This document shows positions 8,912 through 17,892 of a DNA stretch of 64,000 nucleotides, in pieces. The notes under the pieces were generated by a model, which was not told where the DNA came from, did no database searches, and saw only the letters and a program-made list of their open reading frames with translations. Source of the DNA: Mongoliibacter ruber (lineage in GTDB: Bacteria; Bacteroidota; Bacteroidia; Cytophagales; Cyclobacteriaceae); the NCBI RefSeq assembly GCF_003003005.1, contig NZ_PVTR01000003.1, positions 44,704-108,703 on the forward strand, read 5' to 3'. How positions within the stretch are numbered: position 1 is the stretch's first letter; every line of letters starts with the position of its first letter. The position numbers and the translations under genes were made by a program.

Positions 8912-8951
8912 TCAATGCATTTCTATAATATTCCAACTGTATTTGCAGAAT

Positions 8952-10226
8952 CTAACGCTCAAACTCCTTCACCACTTTCTCAATGATATCACAGCATTCA
9001 TGCAGTTGATCCTCTGTCATAACCAAAGGCGGTGCAAAGCGGATAATATTGCCATGAGTAGGCTTTGCAAGAAGCCCATTGTCCTTTAAAGCAACACACA
9101 TGTCCCATGCTGTACTGCTGTCTTGGCTGTCATTGACCACAACAGCGTTGAGCAAACCTTTACCTCTTACCAGTTTTAATATACTGTACTTGTCAACAAG
9201 TATTTGCATGCGCCCACGGAAAATATCTCCCAGTTTACGTGCATTTTGCGCTAGTTTTTCATCTCTGACTACTTCCAATGCTGTCATGGCGACTTGTGCA
9301 CCCAAAGGATTACCTCCAAAAGTCGACCCATGCTGTCCCGGCTTGATGACGTCCATGATGTGGTTATCGGCCAATACTGCTGAAACTGGATAAAATCCAC
9401 CTGAAATCGCTTTACCTAAAATCAACATATCTGGTTTGATATAAGTAGCCTGCTTTTCACAGTGACCCTCACAAGTACAGTTACCACAGACTGCCAACAG
9501 AGACCCTGTCCTGGCTATTCCAGTCTGGATTTCGTCAGCTATGAATAGCACATTATGCTTTTTACAGGTTTCTGATACCTTTCTTATATAGTCATCTGCA
9601 GGAGTATATACTCCAGCTTCACCCTGAATAGGCTCCACCAAGAAAGCCACTACATTTTTATTTTCAAGTGCTTTTTCCAAGGCCTCAATATCGTCGTATG
9701 CTATCTTTTCAAAACCCGGCGTGTATGGGCCGAAGTTTTTTCTTGCATTTTCATCATTAGAGAAAGAAATCACTGTTGTGGTTCTTCCGTGGAAATTATT
9801 TTTAGCAACAACAATCACTCCTTCATTTTCAGCGACCCCTTTTTTCTCATAGCCCCACTTACGTGCAATTTTTATGGCCGTTTCTACCCCCTCAGCACCT
9901 GTATTCATAGGCAAGACTTTTTCAAAGCCGAAGTATTCGGTTATATATTTTTCAAATGGCCCTAGCACATTATTAAAAAAAGCTCTCGAAGTCAGTGTCA
10001 AAGTACCTGCTTGCTCTATCAAGGCATCCTTTATCCTTGGATGACAGTGGCCTTGGTTGACCGCCGAATAGGCAGATAAAAAATCATAGTACTTTTTACC
10101 TTCTACATCCCAAAGAAAAACGCCCTCTCCTTTGGCCAGTACAACAGGCAGAGGATGGTAATTGTGAGCTCCATACTTGTCTTCCAATTGGATAGCCTGA
10201 TCGCTTGAGTTTATTGTTTCCATCAT
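8952..10226 (-). CDS. rocD: ornithine--oxo-acid aminotransferase
   Basis: This PLP enzyme converts ornithine and 2-oxoglutarate to glutamate semialdehyde and glutamate. [19 protein letters not shown] is the typical opening, [14 protein letters not shown] holds the PLP-contacting Asp231, and [17 protein letters not shown] holds Lys272, the Schiff-base lysine. Total length is 424 residues. Oddly, between the Asp and Lys motifs there is a Cys-rich insert (C247, C250, C252, C256; [10 protein letters not shown]) where most relatives have a short loop, which looks able to bind a metal. The product feeds PruA, encoded 4 kb away. Confidence 0.95.
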   Translation of the reverse strand: MMETINSSDQAIQLEDKYGAHNYHPLPVVLAKGEGVFLWDVEGKKYYDFLSAYSAVNQGHCHPRIKDALIEQAGTLTLTSRAFFNNVLGPFEKYITEYFGFEKVLPMNTGAEGVETAIKIARKWGYEKKGVAENEGVIVVAKNNFHGRTTTVISFSNDENARKNFGPYTPGFEKIAYDDIEALEKALENKNVVAFLVEPIQGEAGVYTPADDYIRKVSETCKKHNVLFIADEIQTGIARTGSLLAVCGNCTCEGHCEKQATYIKPDMLILGKAISGGFYPVSAVLADNHIMDVIKPGQHGSTFGGNPLGAQVAMTALEVVRDEKLAQNARKLGDIFRGRMQILVDKYSILKLVRGKGLLNAVVVNDSQDSSTAWDMCVALKDNGLLAKPTHGNIIRFAPPLVMTEDQLHECCDIIEKVVKEFER

Positions 10227-10315
10227 AAATTTGTAGTTTTACAATCTCATCAAAATTTGACAAGATTAATATTTCCAATTTAGGCAAATATAACAAATGG
10301 GCTTAGGATAAAAGA

Positions 10316-10474
10316 ATGAATTCGAAAAAGAAGGCAGCAGTACCTCAGAAGCTTGTTCCGGGTGACTATTATATAAATGAAAATGGCCTTATGGTCTTTA
10401 CCGCTCAATACCACATAAGAAGAGGCTATTGCTGTAGCAGTGGTTGTAAGCATTGTCCTTACCCACCGAAGTAG
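10316..10474 (+). CDS. DUF5522 small protein
   Basis: This is a 52-residue protein. The stretch GDYYINENGLMVFTAQYH is followed by RRGYCCSSGCKHCPYP, the short conserved protein type known as DUF5522, whose four Cys (C-C-x3-C-x2-C) probably bind a metal. It starts at ATG 10316, 90 bases from the divergent rocD start. It is a frequent small orphan in Bacteroidota and has no known function. Confidence 0.8.
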   Translation: MNSKKKAAVPQKLVPGDYYINENGLMVFTAQYHIRRGYCCSSGCKHCPYPPK

Positions 10475-10921
10475 GGATGGGATTTAGGGAATTATTGTAG
10501 AATTGATTAACTGTGCAACCGTTTAACTGTGGGCATTCCTGTTATAAGGAATGAAAGGGGCAATGTTAAAGGTTAAAAATGTTAATAGTTAAATTTGGGT
10601 TTTCCGTAAGTTGGGCCGAAACCAATTCAAAAATCTAAGATCCCTGCGGGTGATGATTTATCTTTACTTAGATCTCCCCTGCGTCGCGATGACAAGGTGA
10701 AGCTGATATTTATCTTGATGCTGGAATTGTTAACTTCAAAATGTTACCTGTTCAAGATTGCCGCTAAACCTTGCAACTTTTTCAAAACTCTCGATTCTCG
10801 TCTCTCGCTCCCTCTCCTTCATCCTTTTCCCAAACCTTCAACTTGTTCGGACCTAATTCTAAAATCTCCCTACTAATCCTCCACATTTTTAAAACTTTAC
10901 GGAATTATTTTAATGGTAGCT
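10475..10921. other. intergenic region with short repeats
   Basis: No gene is seen. Present are a hairpin CATTCCT / AGGAATG (about 10535-10554), a GTTAAAGGTTAAAAATGTTAA-like low-complexity run near 10570-10590, a fragment (AGATCTCCCCTGCGTCGCGA, 10671-10690) worded like the block at 1000-1130, and heptamer-phased CTCTCG / ATTCTCG / TCTCTCG units at about 10786-10814. Confidence 0.45.
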
Positions 10922-10952
10922 TTTGGTAATTCGGTTAAAAGTCCGATATTTG
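10922..10952 (+). promoter_or_regulatory. Bacteroidota-type promoter for rpmB operon
   Basis: TTTG at 10922-10925 (-33 element) and GATATTTG at 10945-10952 (7 of 8 matches to TAnnTTTG, -7 element) are 19 bases apart. Transcription would start near 10958, 40 bases before rpmB. Confidence 0.55.
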
Positions 10953-10996
10953 CAGACTCAATTGGAAAAACGTCTATAATAATACGATCATATATC

Positions 10997-11239
10997 ATGG
11001 CAAAAGTTTGTGACATCACCGGTAAAAGACCTCGAGTAGGTAATAATGTATCGCATGCGAACAACAAAACTAAGCGTAAGTTCTATCCGAACCTACACAA
11101 GAAAAGCTTCTACATACCTGAAGAAGATGCTTGGATCACGTTGAAAGTATGTACCAAAGCTTTGAGAACTATCAATAAAAAAGGCGTTAGCGCTGTATTG
11201 AAAGAAGCTCAGGAAAAAGGTATGATCATCATTAAGTAA
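10997..11239 (+). CDS. rpmB: 50S ribosomal protein bL28
   Basis: This is an 80-residue large-subunit protein. The start is the ATG giving MAKVCDITGKRPRVGNNVSH; an ATG 28 codons upstream is in frame but would lie on top of the promoter. The body YIPEEDAWITLKVCTKALRTI is typical. It lacks the paired CxxC motifs of the zinc-binding form (a C-minus type). It is the first gene of rpmB-rpmG-DUF4295. Confidence 0.96.
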   Translation: MAKVCDITGKRPRVGNNVSHANNKTKRKFYPNLHKKSFYIPEEDAWITLKVCTKALRTINKKGVSAVLKEAQEKGMIIIK

Positions 11240-11270
11240 TTAGGTTTACCCATTTTAAAAATACAGAGCG

Positions 11271-11453
11271 ATGGCTAAGAAAGGCAATAGAGTTCAGGTA
11301 ATAATGGAGTGTACTGAGCACAAAAACTCAGGCATGCCAGGAACTTCAAGATACATTACAACAAAAAACCGTAAAAACACTACTGAAAGATTAGAGTTGA
11401 AGAAATTCAATCCTATCTTGAAGAAAGTTACGGTTCACAAAGAAATTAAATAA
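11271..11453 (+). CDS. rpmG: 50S ribosomal protein bL33
   Basis: This is a 60-residue large-subunit protein: [20 protein letters not shown] then [19 protein letters not shown], the bL33 signature. Only one Cys remains, so it is the zinc-free C-minus form. It lies 31 bases after rpmB in the same operon. Confidence 0.96.
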   Translation: MAKKGNRVQVIMECTEHKNSGMPGTSRYITTKNRKNTTERLELKKFNPILKKVTVHKEIK

Positions 11454-11498
11454 TTTAGGAAAGCGTTACCTAACAGTAACCTCAAACCCCTTTAAGAT

Positions 11499-11651
11499 AT
11501 GGCTAAGAAAGTAGTAGCAACCCTGAAGAAAGAAGGCGGCGTCACTTATGCCAAAGTGATCAGAGCTGTAAAGTCTGAAAAGACTGGTGCATATTCATTC
11601 AAAGAAGAAATGGTTCCTTCCGCAATGGTACAGGATACATTGAAAAAATAA
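11499..11651 (+). CDS. DUF4295 protein, likely Bacteroidota-specific ribosomal protein
   Basis: This 50-residue, Lys-rich protein opens MAKKVVATLKKEGG and ends MVQDTLKK, the DUF4295 family that follows rpmG throughout Bacteroidota. From memory, structural work on a Flavobacterium ribosome found an extra large-subunit protein (called bL38) of this kind; I am not certain that it is the same family. Third gene of the rpmB-rpmG operon, followed directly by a terminator. Confidence 0.85.
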   Translation: MAKKVVATLKKEGGVTYAKVIRAVKSEKTGAYSFKEEMVPSAMVQDTLKK

Positions 11652-11673
11652 TAGAATAGCACAAAATACATCT

Positions 11674-11712
11674 AAAAGTCCCTTCGAGCGATGTCTCGGA
11701 AGGGACTTTTTC
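11674..11712 (+). terminator. terminator of rpmB-rpmG-DUF4295 operon
   Basis: A long stem AAAAGTCCCTT...AAGGGACTTTT with inner CGAG/CTCG pairing is followed by T residues, 23 bases after the DUF4295 stop and just before ftsY. Confidence 0.85.
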
Positions 11713-11741
11713 ATTATATTCGGGTTCTAAAAATCAATACT

Positions 11742-12698
11742 ATGGGAATTTTCGGTTTCTTTTCTAAAGAAAAAAAAGAAAGTCTGGACCAAGGACTTCA
11801 AAAAAGCAACGAGAATATTTTTTCTAAGCTAAGCAAAGCCGTAGTCGGAAAATCCAAAGTAGATGAAGAAGTTCTGGATGAGCTCGAAGAAATTCTGATC
11901 ACTTCGGACGTTGGAGTGGACACAACAATCAAAGTCATCAGAAGAATTGAAGAAAGAGTTGCCCAGGACAAATACCTCAATACTGCTGAACTTGATGTCA
12001 TTCTGAGAGAAGAAATTGAGAACCTTCTTAAAGAAAACAAAAGCGCAGACCTTGCAGATTTTGATCTGCCAGCTGACAAAAAACCTTATGTCATTATGGT
12101 AGTGGGAGTTAATGGCGTGGGCAAAACAACCACGATCGGCAAACTTGCATACCAGTTTAAGCAAGCTGGAAAATCAGTAGTATTGGGAGCGGCAGATACT
12201 TTTAGAGCTGCGGCAGTAGACCAATTGATACTTTGGGGCGAAAGGGTGGATGTGCCTGTTGTTTCTCACGGCATGAATACAGATCCCGCTTCAGTGGCAT
12301 TTGACGCTGTTAAAAAAGGGGTAGACACCAATGCTGATGTAGTCATCGTAGATACCGCTGGACGTCTTCATACAAAAATCAACCTGATGAATGAGCTGAC
12401 AAAAATCAAAAAGGTCATGCAAAAATTCATTGACGATGCCCCTCACGAGATTCTACTTGTGCTAGATGGCTCCACTGGACAGAATGCATTTATCCAAGCC
12501 AAAGAATTCACCAAAGCAACCGATATTACTGCATTGGCCATCACCAAATTGGATGGCACCGCTAAAGGCGGTGTGGTCATCGGCATATCCGATCAATTCA
12601 AAATCCCTGTAAAATATATCGGAGTAGGTGAAAAAATGACTGACCTCCAAGTATTCAACAGGAAAGAATTTGTGGACTCTTTGTTTAAAAAGAAATGA
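11742..12698 (+). CDS. ftsY: signal recognition particle receptor FtsY
   Basis: This is the SRP GTPase receptor that docks ribosome-nascent chain complexes at the membrane. It has 318 residues, starting at MGIFGFFSKEKKESLD; an ORF extension upstream runs through the preceding terminator and was rejected. The four-helix N domain spans about residues 20-105. The G domain shows GVNGVGKTTTIGKL (P-loop), DTFRAAAVDQL, DTAGRLH and TKLDGTAKGG. The long acidic A domain of E. coli is absent, as is usual in Bacteroidota. A hairpin terminator follows the stop. Confidence 0.97.
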   Translation: MGIFGFFSKEKKESLDQGLQKSNENIFSKLSKAVVGKSKVDEEVLDELEEILITSDVGVDTTIKVIRRIEERVAQDKYLNTAELDVILREEIENLLKENKSADLADFDLPADKKPYVIMVVGVNGVGKTTTIGKLAYQFKQAGKSVVLGAADTFRAAAVDQLILWGERVDVPVVSHGMNTDPASVAFDAVKKGVDTNADVVIVDTAGRLHTKINLMNELTKIKKVMQKFIDDAPHEILLVLDGSTGQNAFIQAKEFTKATDITALAITKLDGTAKGGVVIGISDQFKIPVKYIGVGEKMTDLQVFNRKEFVDSLFKKK

Positions 12699-12699
12699 T

Positions 12700-12734
12700 A
12701 ACCTTTGAGGTCTATTTCGGACCTCGAAGGTTTT
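12700..12734 (+). terminator. terminator of ftsY
   Basis: AACCTT-GAGGTC / GACCTC-AAGGTT pair across a 7-base loop (one internal mismatch) and are followed by TTT, two bases after the ftsY stop. Confidence 0.7.
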
Positions 12735-12754
12735 AGGATTAAACCTAGAACCAA

Positions 12755-12785
12755 GACCTTCGGGGTTTTAAAAACCCCAAAGGTC
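12755..12785 (-). repeat. 31-base hairpin repeat, copy A, overlapping a stop codon
   Basis: This is near-identical to 14150-14180 (two loop bases differ). The arms are GACCTTTGGGG / CCCCGAAGGTC on the minus strand, closing fully only if U-G pairing is allowed, which argues for a minus-strand RNA function. Here it encodes the last residues (LDLWGF) and stop of the DUF4221 gene and probably ends that transcript. Confidence 0.7.
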
Positions 12786-13883
12786 AAGACGAACCCGAAC
12801 ATATTCCTCGTAATCATCTGAAGAAGGTCCCAATAACTTGAGATAAAACCCTTCTGTTGTGAAAAATCCGAAAGGCGCTATTTTTTGATTGTCAAAAAAC
12901 ACTTCACCAAGCATCTCCAAGTCTTTGTTGTGGATGATAAAACTACTTTTGTTGACATATTTACCTTCGCCGCCTTCCTGGGTTTCTATATTCGTATAAC
13001 GTAACCACAAATCTCTGTAAGGGTCATGAAGCACCCATTTGTACCTGCTTGTTTCCATGCTTGGCAAAAACACAAGGTACTCTCCCCTTTGTTCTGTAGT
13101 ACCCTTCTGGAAAACCATTTTATCTGAACTTTTGGATTTTACCCATCTGTTACCATTGTTTTCTATCACCAACAAAGAGTCAGAAACGGGGAAACTCAGG
13201 ATATGGATTTGATCATTTATAGCGTAAGTATGTGAAAAAATCCCTAACTCTTGATCGTCAAAATGCTGTCCATATATTTCCGGATATTTAAAAGGTAAAG
13301 GCTCTGCAAGTTTATTCTCCAAATCATACATCCAGACCCAGTTTTCATATTGCATATTAGGTTCCTTCAGGACAAATGGGACATCAGCCAAGACCAACTG
13401 CTTCTTTTCTTTATCATAGCTCATCTTATTGCCGTTGACCACACTGAAGTTGACAGCAAGCCTTTCTTCTGGCACCTCTGGCAATGGGAATCTTTCCATA
13501 ACCTTGCCCTCAAAATCAGAGAGGACAATCTGCTTTTGGTCAGAAATGAAAAATATACCATCCTCTGTAATCAAGTTTCCTGAAACAAACCCTCCTATAC
13601 CATCAGGTCCTTCTTTTTCAAAATCAACTGTGTTCTCTAGCTCTCCTGAGGGATAACTGTATTGATACATTCTTCTCCCTACAACACCAATCAAAAAAGA
13701 TTTACCATTTTGATCCAAAAAGGAAAACTCTTGAGGAAGACTCTTGGTCAAGGTGTCTTTTTCCAGATATAGGGTGTCCACGATGTAATTTTTCAGATCA
13801 GCTGTAAAAAAAACAGATTCCTGCTTTGACTTATTACAGGAAACCATCAGAATCAAACAAAAGGCAAAAGCTAAATGTCGCAT
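12768..13883 (-). CDS. DUF4221-type lipoprotein
   Basis: This is a 371-residue exported lipoprotein. MRHLAFAFCLILMVSC is a lipoprotein signal peptide with the lipidated Cys at 16. The rest is a beta-rich, propeller-like sequence with repeated short segments (YQYSYPSGELENTVDFEKEG, IVLSDFEGKVMERFPLPEVP), resembling DUF4221. The convergent neighbour is ftsY. The last six codons lie inside the 31-base hairpin repeat, so repeat insertion probably defined its C-terminus. Function is unknown. Confidence 0.75.
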   Translation of the reverse strand: MRHLAFAFCLILMVSCNKSKQESVFFTADLKNYIVDTLYLEKDTLTKSLPQEFSFLDQNGKSFLIGVVGRRMYQYSYPSGELENTVDFEKEGPDGIGGFVSGNLITEDGIFFISDQKQIVLSDFEGKVMERFPLPEVPEERLAVNFSVVNGNKMSYDKEKKQLVLADVPFVLKEPNMQYENWVWMYDLENKLAEPLPFKYPEIYGQHFDDQELGIFSHTYAINDQIHILSFPVSDSLLVIENNGNRWVKSKSSDKMVFQKGTTEQRGEYLVFLPSMETSRYKWVLHDPYRDLWLRYTNIETQEGGEGKYVNKSSFIIHNKDLEMLGEVFFDNQKIAPFGFFTTEGFYLKLLGPSSDDYEEYVRVRLDLWGF

Positions 13884-13947
13884 AGAGAAAGGACGTCTAT
13901 AATTCTTTGATCTCTTTTGTAATGCTTCTTTTAATCATCCTTGCATT

Positions 13948-13966
13948 TTTAAAGTGTCACTTTAAA
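13948..13966. promoter_or_regulatory. 19-base palindrome upstream of DUF4221 gene
   Basis: TTTAAAGTG-T-CACTTTAAA has perfect 9-bp arms, 65 bases before the gene start on the minus strand, at the distance of an operator. The rest of the 333-base gap 13884-14216 holds copy B of the hairpin repeat and heptamer units (TTTCTAA / CCTCTCG / CTTCTAC) just before the pruA stop codon. Confidence 0.4.
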
Positions 13967-14149
13967 ATTACAAGAATATAAAACTAAATTGGAAACCCTT
14001 TACAGCAAAAAAAGAAACCTGAAATTTATTTTTTAATATGGACTTTTTCTGCTGGATAAAAGGAGTTGGGTTTTGAAAATTATCAAACCATAAATAGACC
14101 TCCAGATTCGATTTCTCAGAAAGCCAATGGAAATTTTTTTATAAAAAAA

Positions 14150-14180
14150 GACCTTCGGGGTTTTTGAAACCCCAAAGGTC
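14150..14180 (-). terminator. 31-base hairpin repeat, copy B; terminator of pruA
   Basis: It has the same arms as 12755-12785. On the minus strand it is followed by seven T residues, and it lies 36 bases past the pruA stop codon, so it serves as the terminator. Confidence 0.8.
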
Positions 14181-14216
14181 ATGCATAATCTCGTTTCTAA
14201 CCTCTCGCTTCTACCC

Positions 14217-15851
14217 TCAATCTTCACCCAAAAACGGATACTTGTAATCTACGGGAGACACAAAGGTTTCCTTGATCGTTCTTGGAGAAACCCAACGTAA
14301 CAAGTTGATCATAGATCCAGCCTTGTCATTGGTACCAGAAGCCCGAGCACCTCCAAATGGCTGCTGGCCTACTACCGCACCTGTCGGTTTGTCATTGATA
14401 TAGAAATTCCCAGCTGCATTTCTCAATTTCTTCGTAGCCAATTCGACAGCATATCTGTCAGTAGAAAAGATAGCTCCTGTCAAAGCATAAGGAGAAGTCT
14501 GATCTACTAATTCCAAGGCTTCTTCAAAATGTTCTGAATTGTATACATAAATGGTCAATACCGGACCAAAAATTTCTTCCTGCATCGTCGTGTACATAGG
14601 GTCAGAGACTACCAAAACAGTCGGCTCTATGAAGTAACCTTTAGACTTGTCATAATTACCGCCCGCGATAATTTCTACTCCATCAGCCTCTTTGGCATCA
14701 GCTATATACTTACTGATTTTATCGAAAGCCTTTTCGTCGATTACCGCATTGATGAAATTGGTGAAATCCTCCGTAGGACCCATTTTCATGGATGAAAGAT
14801 CTTCCAAAAGGAATTTTTTGACATCATCCCAAATATTACTTGGAATATAAGCCCTTGATGCAGCCGAACATTTTTGTCCTTGGAATTCGAATGCTCCCCT
14901 AGACAATCCTACTGCCACTGCTTTTGGGTTGGCCGATTTATGTGCCAATACAAAGTCTTTCCCTCCTGTTTCTCCTACAATTCTAGGGTAAGATTTGTAC
15001 TTATAAATATTCTCACCGATGGTTTTCCAAATATGTTGGAATACCCCTGTAGAGCCTGTGAAATGTATACCTGCGAAATCAGGATGGTTAAATACAACTT
15101 CTCCTGTAGCAGGTCCATCTACATAGATCAAATTGATCACTCCATCAGGAACACCCGCTTCTTTGAAGACTTGCATCAAGACATCAGCCGAATAAATCTG
15201 AGTATATGCGGGCTTCCATACCACTGTATTTCCCATCAGGGCTGCAGATGTAGGTAAATTGCCCGCTATTGCTGTAAAATTGAATGGAGTTAAGGCAAAT
15301 ACAAAACCTTCCAAAGGTCTTTGTTCTAGTCTGTTCCAAACACCATCACCTGAAACTGGAGGCTGCTGGGAATAGATTTCTGTCATGTATTTAACATTAA
15401 ACCTCAAGAAGTCAATGAATTCACATGCAGCATCTATTTCAGCCTGCATCGCATTTTTGGATTGGCCAAGCATGGTAGCTGCGTTGATTTTGGCTCTGTA
15501 TGGCCCTGCCAATAGATCTGCCGCTTTTAGGAATATGGCAGCCCTTTGTTCCCACTCCATTGATTCCCAAGCTTCCTTCGCCCCAAGGGCGGCATTGATG
15601 GCCTGTTCTACATGGGAGGCATCTCCTTCATGGAAATGACCCAGTAAATGCTGGTGGTCATGAGGAGGAAACATAGGCTTTTTATTACCTGTCCTCACCT
15701 CATCCGAGCCAATATACATGGGTACATCAACTTGCTGGCCCCTGAGTTCTTTGAGCTTGTTTTGAAGTTCTTTCCTTTCCGGGGATCCCGGAGCATAACT
15801 TTTTACCGGTTCGTTTTTTGGTTCCGGTACGTTAAAAAAGCCTTTAAGCAT
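14217..15851 (-). CDS. pruA: 1-pyrroline-5-carboxylate dehydrogenase
   Basis: This NAD-dependent enzyme oxidises glutamate semialdehyde (P5C) to glutamate, the last step of proline and ornithine degradation. It has 544 residues from MLKGFFNVPEPKNEPV; the frame upstream of 15851 has only weaker starts. The motifs are TPFNFTAIAGNLPTSAALMG (cofactor), FTGSTGVFQHIW, IVGETGGKDFVLAH (catalytic Glu) and FEFQGQKCSAASRAYIP (catalytic Cys). This is the single-domain form of Bacteroidota, not fused to proline dehydrogenase. It takes the RocD product. Confidence 0.95.
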   Translation of the reverse strand: MLKGFFNVPEPKNEPVKSYAPGSPERKELQNKLKELRGQQVDVPMYIGSDEVRTGNKKPMFPPHDHQHLLGHFHEGDASHVEQAINAALGAKEAWESMEWEQRAAIFLKAADLLAGPYRAKINAATMLGQSKNAMQAEIDAACEFIDFLRFNVKYMTEIYSQQPPVSGDGVWNRLEQRPLEGFVFALTPFNFTAIAGNLPTSAALMGNTVVWKPAYTQIYSADVLMQVFKEAGVPDGVINLIYVDGPATGEVVFNHPDFAGIHFTGSTGVFQHIWKTIGENIYKYKSYPRIVGETGGKDFVLAHKSANPKAVAVGLSRGAFEFQGQKCSAASRAYIPSNIWDDVKKFLLEDLSSMKMGPTEDFTNFINAVIDEKAFDKISKYIADAKEADGVEIIAGGNYDKSKGYFIEPTVLVVSDPMYTTMQEEIFGPVLTIYVYNSEHFEEALELVDQTSPYALTGAIFSTDRYAVELATKKLRNAAGNFYINDKPTGAVVGQQPFGGARASGTNDKAGSMINLLRWVSPRTIKETFVSPVDYKYPFLGED

Positions 15852-15964
15852 ATAATTTGAGTTTATAAGTTTCTGATAAAACAAATATAAGATTTACGGC
15901 TTGGAAAACCCGACCAATGATTGACTAGTGGTGAATCATGTGTTTAGAATTCACCATCATTTTA

Positions 15965-16660
15965 TCAAAGAAAACTTTCTAGCTCCTTGAGATGCTTGAT
16001 TGTATAAGTAGGGAGGTGTTCAATTCCTTTTTCATACGGATCATAATAAACGTTGTCAATATTGGAATTGATAGCTCCCAGAATATCGGAATTTGGATTG
16101 TCTCCTATCATCATCACCTGTTCTGGCTTTACAGATAGCTGTCCCATCGCATACTGAAAAATCTTAGGATCGGGCTTTTTGTGCCCAGTTGTCTCACTGG
16201 TTACCACCAAATCAAAATAAGGCGTTAACCCGGAAGCATGCATTTTTTTGGCCTGACTCTCATTGAAGCCATTGGTAATGATATGCAATTGATAATTGGG
16301 CTTCAGGTATTCAAGTATTTCGATTGAATAAGGCAATAAATTTGGTTTTGAGGAAGTCCTGTGCATAAAATCCTCTTCCAGTTCCTTCGGTATATCGCTA
16401 ACACTACCACCAGCCCTTTCAAAAATCTTTTTGAACCTGATCTCCCTGAGCTCATCCTTATTCACTTTGCCAAGGTCATACAATGCCCAAAGCTTGAAGT
16501 TCACTTCGTAGAAAGCTTTTAAGAAAGCATCAAAACTGGCGATACCTTTTTCCCCCAAAGCAAAATATTCATAAATCTCCGATAGAGATTCTTTTACATT
16601 GGTATCATAATCCCATAAAGTATGATCCAAATCAAAAAACAAGTGTTGGTATTTTTTCAA
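15965..16660 (-). CDS. YjjG-family noncanonical pyrimidine nucleotidase (HAD)
   Basis: This is a 231-residue HAD phosphatase: FFDLDHTLWDYDTNVKESL gives motif I (D10, D12), LHIITNGFNESQAKKM motif II, GHKKPDPKIFQYAM the motif III Lys and MMIGDNPNSDILGAINSNID motif IV. The YjjG group removes phosphate from noncanonical pyrimidine nucleotides (house-cleaning). It is downstream of, and 10 bases from, the ArsR-like regulator gene, so the two are probably co-transcribed. Confidence 0.88.
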   Translation of the reverse strand: MKKYQHLFFDLDHTLWDYDTNVKESLSEIYEYFALGEKGIASFDAFLKAFYEVNFKLWALYDLGKVNKDELREIRFKKIFERAGGSVSDIPKELEEDFMHRTSSKPNLLPYSIEILEYLKPNYQLHIITNGFNESQAKKMHASGLTPYFDLVVTSETTGHKKPDPKIFQYAMGQLSVKPEQVMMIGDNPNSDILGAINSNIDNVYYDPYEKGIEHLPTYTIKHLKELESFL

Positions 16661-16670
16661 AATAAGAGGT

Positions 16671-17054
16671 TTATTTTCTGTAAGGATTGTTTTGAATTTT
16701 GTTCATCGCCAGTTCCCTGTTCGAATGCAATATGTTATAAACTTCCTGGTCCTTGATAAGGTTAATGTCTTTTTGGATAAATTTGAAGATCTGCTGAATG
16801 ATTTCATAGGCTTCATCAAGAATATAATAAAAAATCCATTGGTCTACCCTCCTGCTCCCGACTAATCCTGCATTTTTTAAGTAACTCAAATGACGACTGG
16901 TTTTGGTCTGGGTAAAGTCCAGAATATGCTCCATATCTGATATAGACAGCTCTTTGTTCTGTAATAATAGGTGAAGAATTCGAACCCTGGATTCCTCTGA
17001 AAGGGCCTTAAAAATTCTCATTCCGTAATTAAGACTTATATTTTTGAGTCGCAT
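16671..17054 (-). CDS. ArsR-family winged-helix regulator
   Basis: This is a 127-residue cytosolic DNA-binding protein. FKALSEESRVRILHLLLQ, SISDMEHILDFTQTKTSRHL and LSYLKNAGLVGSRRVDQWIF form the typical ArsR/SmtB HTH and wing. No metal-binding ELCVCDL-type Cys motif is present (SISDMEH instead), so it is probably not a classical metal sensor. It is first in a two-gene unit with the YjjG-like phosphatase, and divergent from the gene at 17184. The inducer is unknown. Confidence 0.88.
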   Translation of the reverse strand: MRLKNISLNYGMRIFKALSEESRVRILHLLLQNKELSISDMEHILDFTQTKTSRHLSYLKNAGLVGSRRVDQWIFYYILDEAYEIIQQIFKFIQKDINLIKDQEVYNILHSNRELAMNKIQNNPYRK

Positions 17055-17183
17055 TTAGTAACTTTAACAACAAATTCAGCCTGAAATTAAACATTTGATG
17101 GTAAAATAGGCTAATATTAAAAGCAAATAAGCAATTGGAGGTGTACCAGACGTCCAAAAGCCAGGTTATTAAACATTACGACA

Positions 17184-17834
17184 TTGAAAATTAAGTTTAC
17201 CCATCTTGCCATTATCTTATTGGGAATTTGTTTTTTGCTTCCACAGGAAAAAGCAAATGCTCAAGACACCGAACGTAAGGTTATTCAGCTTTCAGGTATT
17301 ATACTCAATGCCGACAGCACTGATGCTGTCCCCGGGGTCAATGTTTACGTCCCAAAAAAAGGAAGGGGTACAAGTTCAGGTCGATATGGATATTTCTCCT
17401 TGCCTGTTCTTGAAGGTGATAGCGTCGTGTTCAGTTTTATCGGCATGCAGCGACAGACCTACAAAGTGCCTGCAGTCATGAACGATGATAAAATCAGTCT
17501 TATTCTCACCATGCAAACCGATGAAATTGCCTTGGCAGAAATTGAAGTAATGCCTTTCCCTTCTGAGGAGGAGTTTAAACGGCAACTTTTAGCTATGAAT
17601 TATGACGCGCCTATGGCAATGGATGGCAGGGGAAGTCTAAGCCCCGAAACTTTACTCCGCTATGCAGCTGGAATGGATGCCTCTGGAAATGAAAATTGGA
17701 GAGGGTTCCAGCAAGGTCAAATGATGCAGATACAAGACCGATACGGTCCAAGGCCTTTCACTTTGGTTGATCCTTTTGCTTGGTCCAGATTTATACAGTC
17801 CATCAAACGGGGAGACTTAAAGAAACGGGACTAA
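17184..17834 (+). CDS. exported protein with carboxypeptidase-regulatory-like domain
   Basis: This is a 216-residue protein. The only sensible start is a TTG at 17184, giving MKIKFTHLAIILLGICFLLP and a signal peptide ending near NAQ. VIQLSGIILNADSTDAVPGV through GRYGYFSLPVLEGDSVVFSF is the beta-sandwich regulatory-like domain that also begins TonB-dependent receptors. The C-terminal half has no known domain. It is probably periplasmic or surface-associated. A strong terminator follows. Confidence 0.75.
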   Translation: MKIKFTHLAIILLGICFLLPQEKANAQDTERKVIQLSGIILNADSTDAVPGVNVYVPKKGRGTSSGRYGYFSLPVLEGDSVVFSFIGMQRQTYKVPAVMNDDKISLILTMQTDEIALAEIEVMPFPSEEEFKRQLLAMNYDAPMAMDGRGSLSPETLLRYAAGMDASGNENWRGFQQGQMMQIQDRYGPRPFTLVDPFAWSRFIQSIKRGDLKKRD

Positions 17835-17846
17835 AAAAATCTTATG

Positions 17847-17888
17847 AAAAAAGCCCGAGTGTATGCATTTACGCTCGGGCTTTTTTTA
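17847..17888 (+). terminator. terminator of the 17184 gene
   Basis: The stem AAGCCCGAG / GCTCGGGCTT is followed by T8, 12 bases after the stop codon. Confidence 0.85.
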
Positions 17889-17892
17889 GTTA

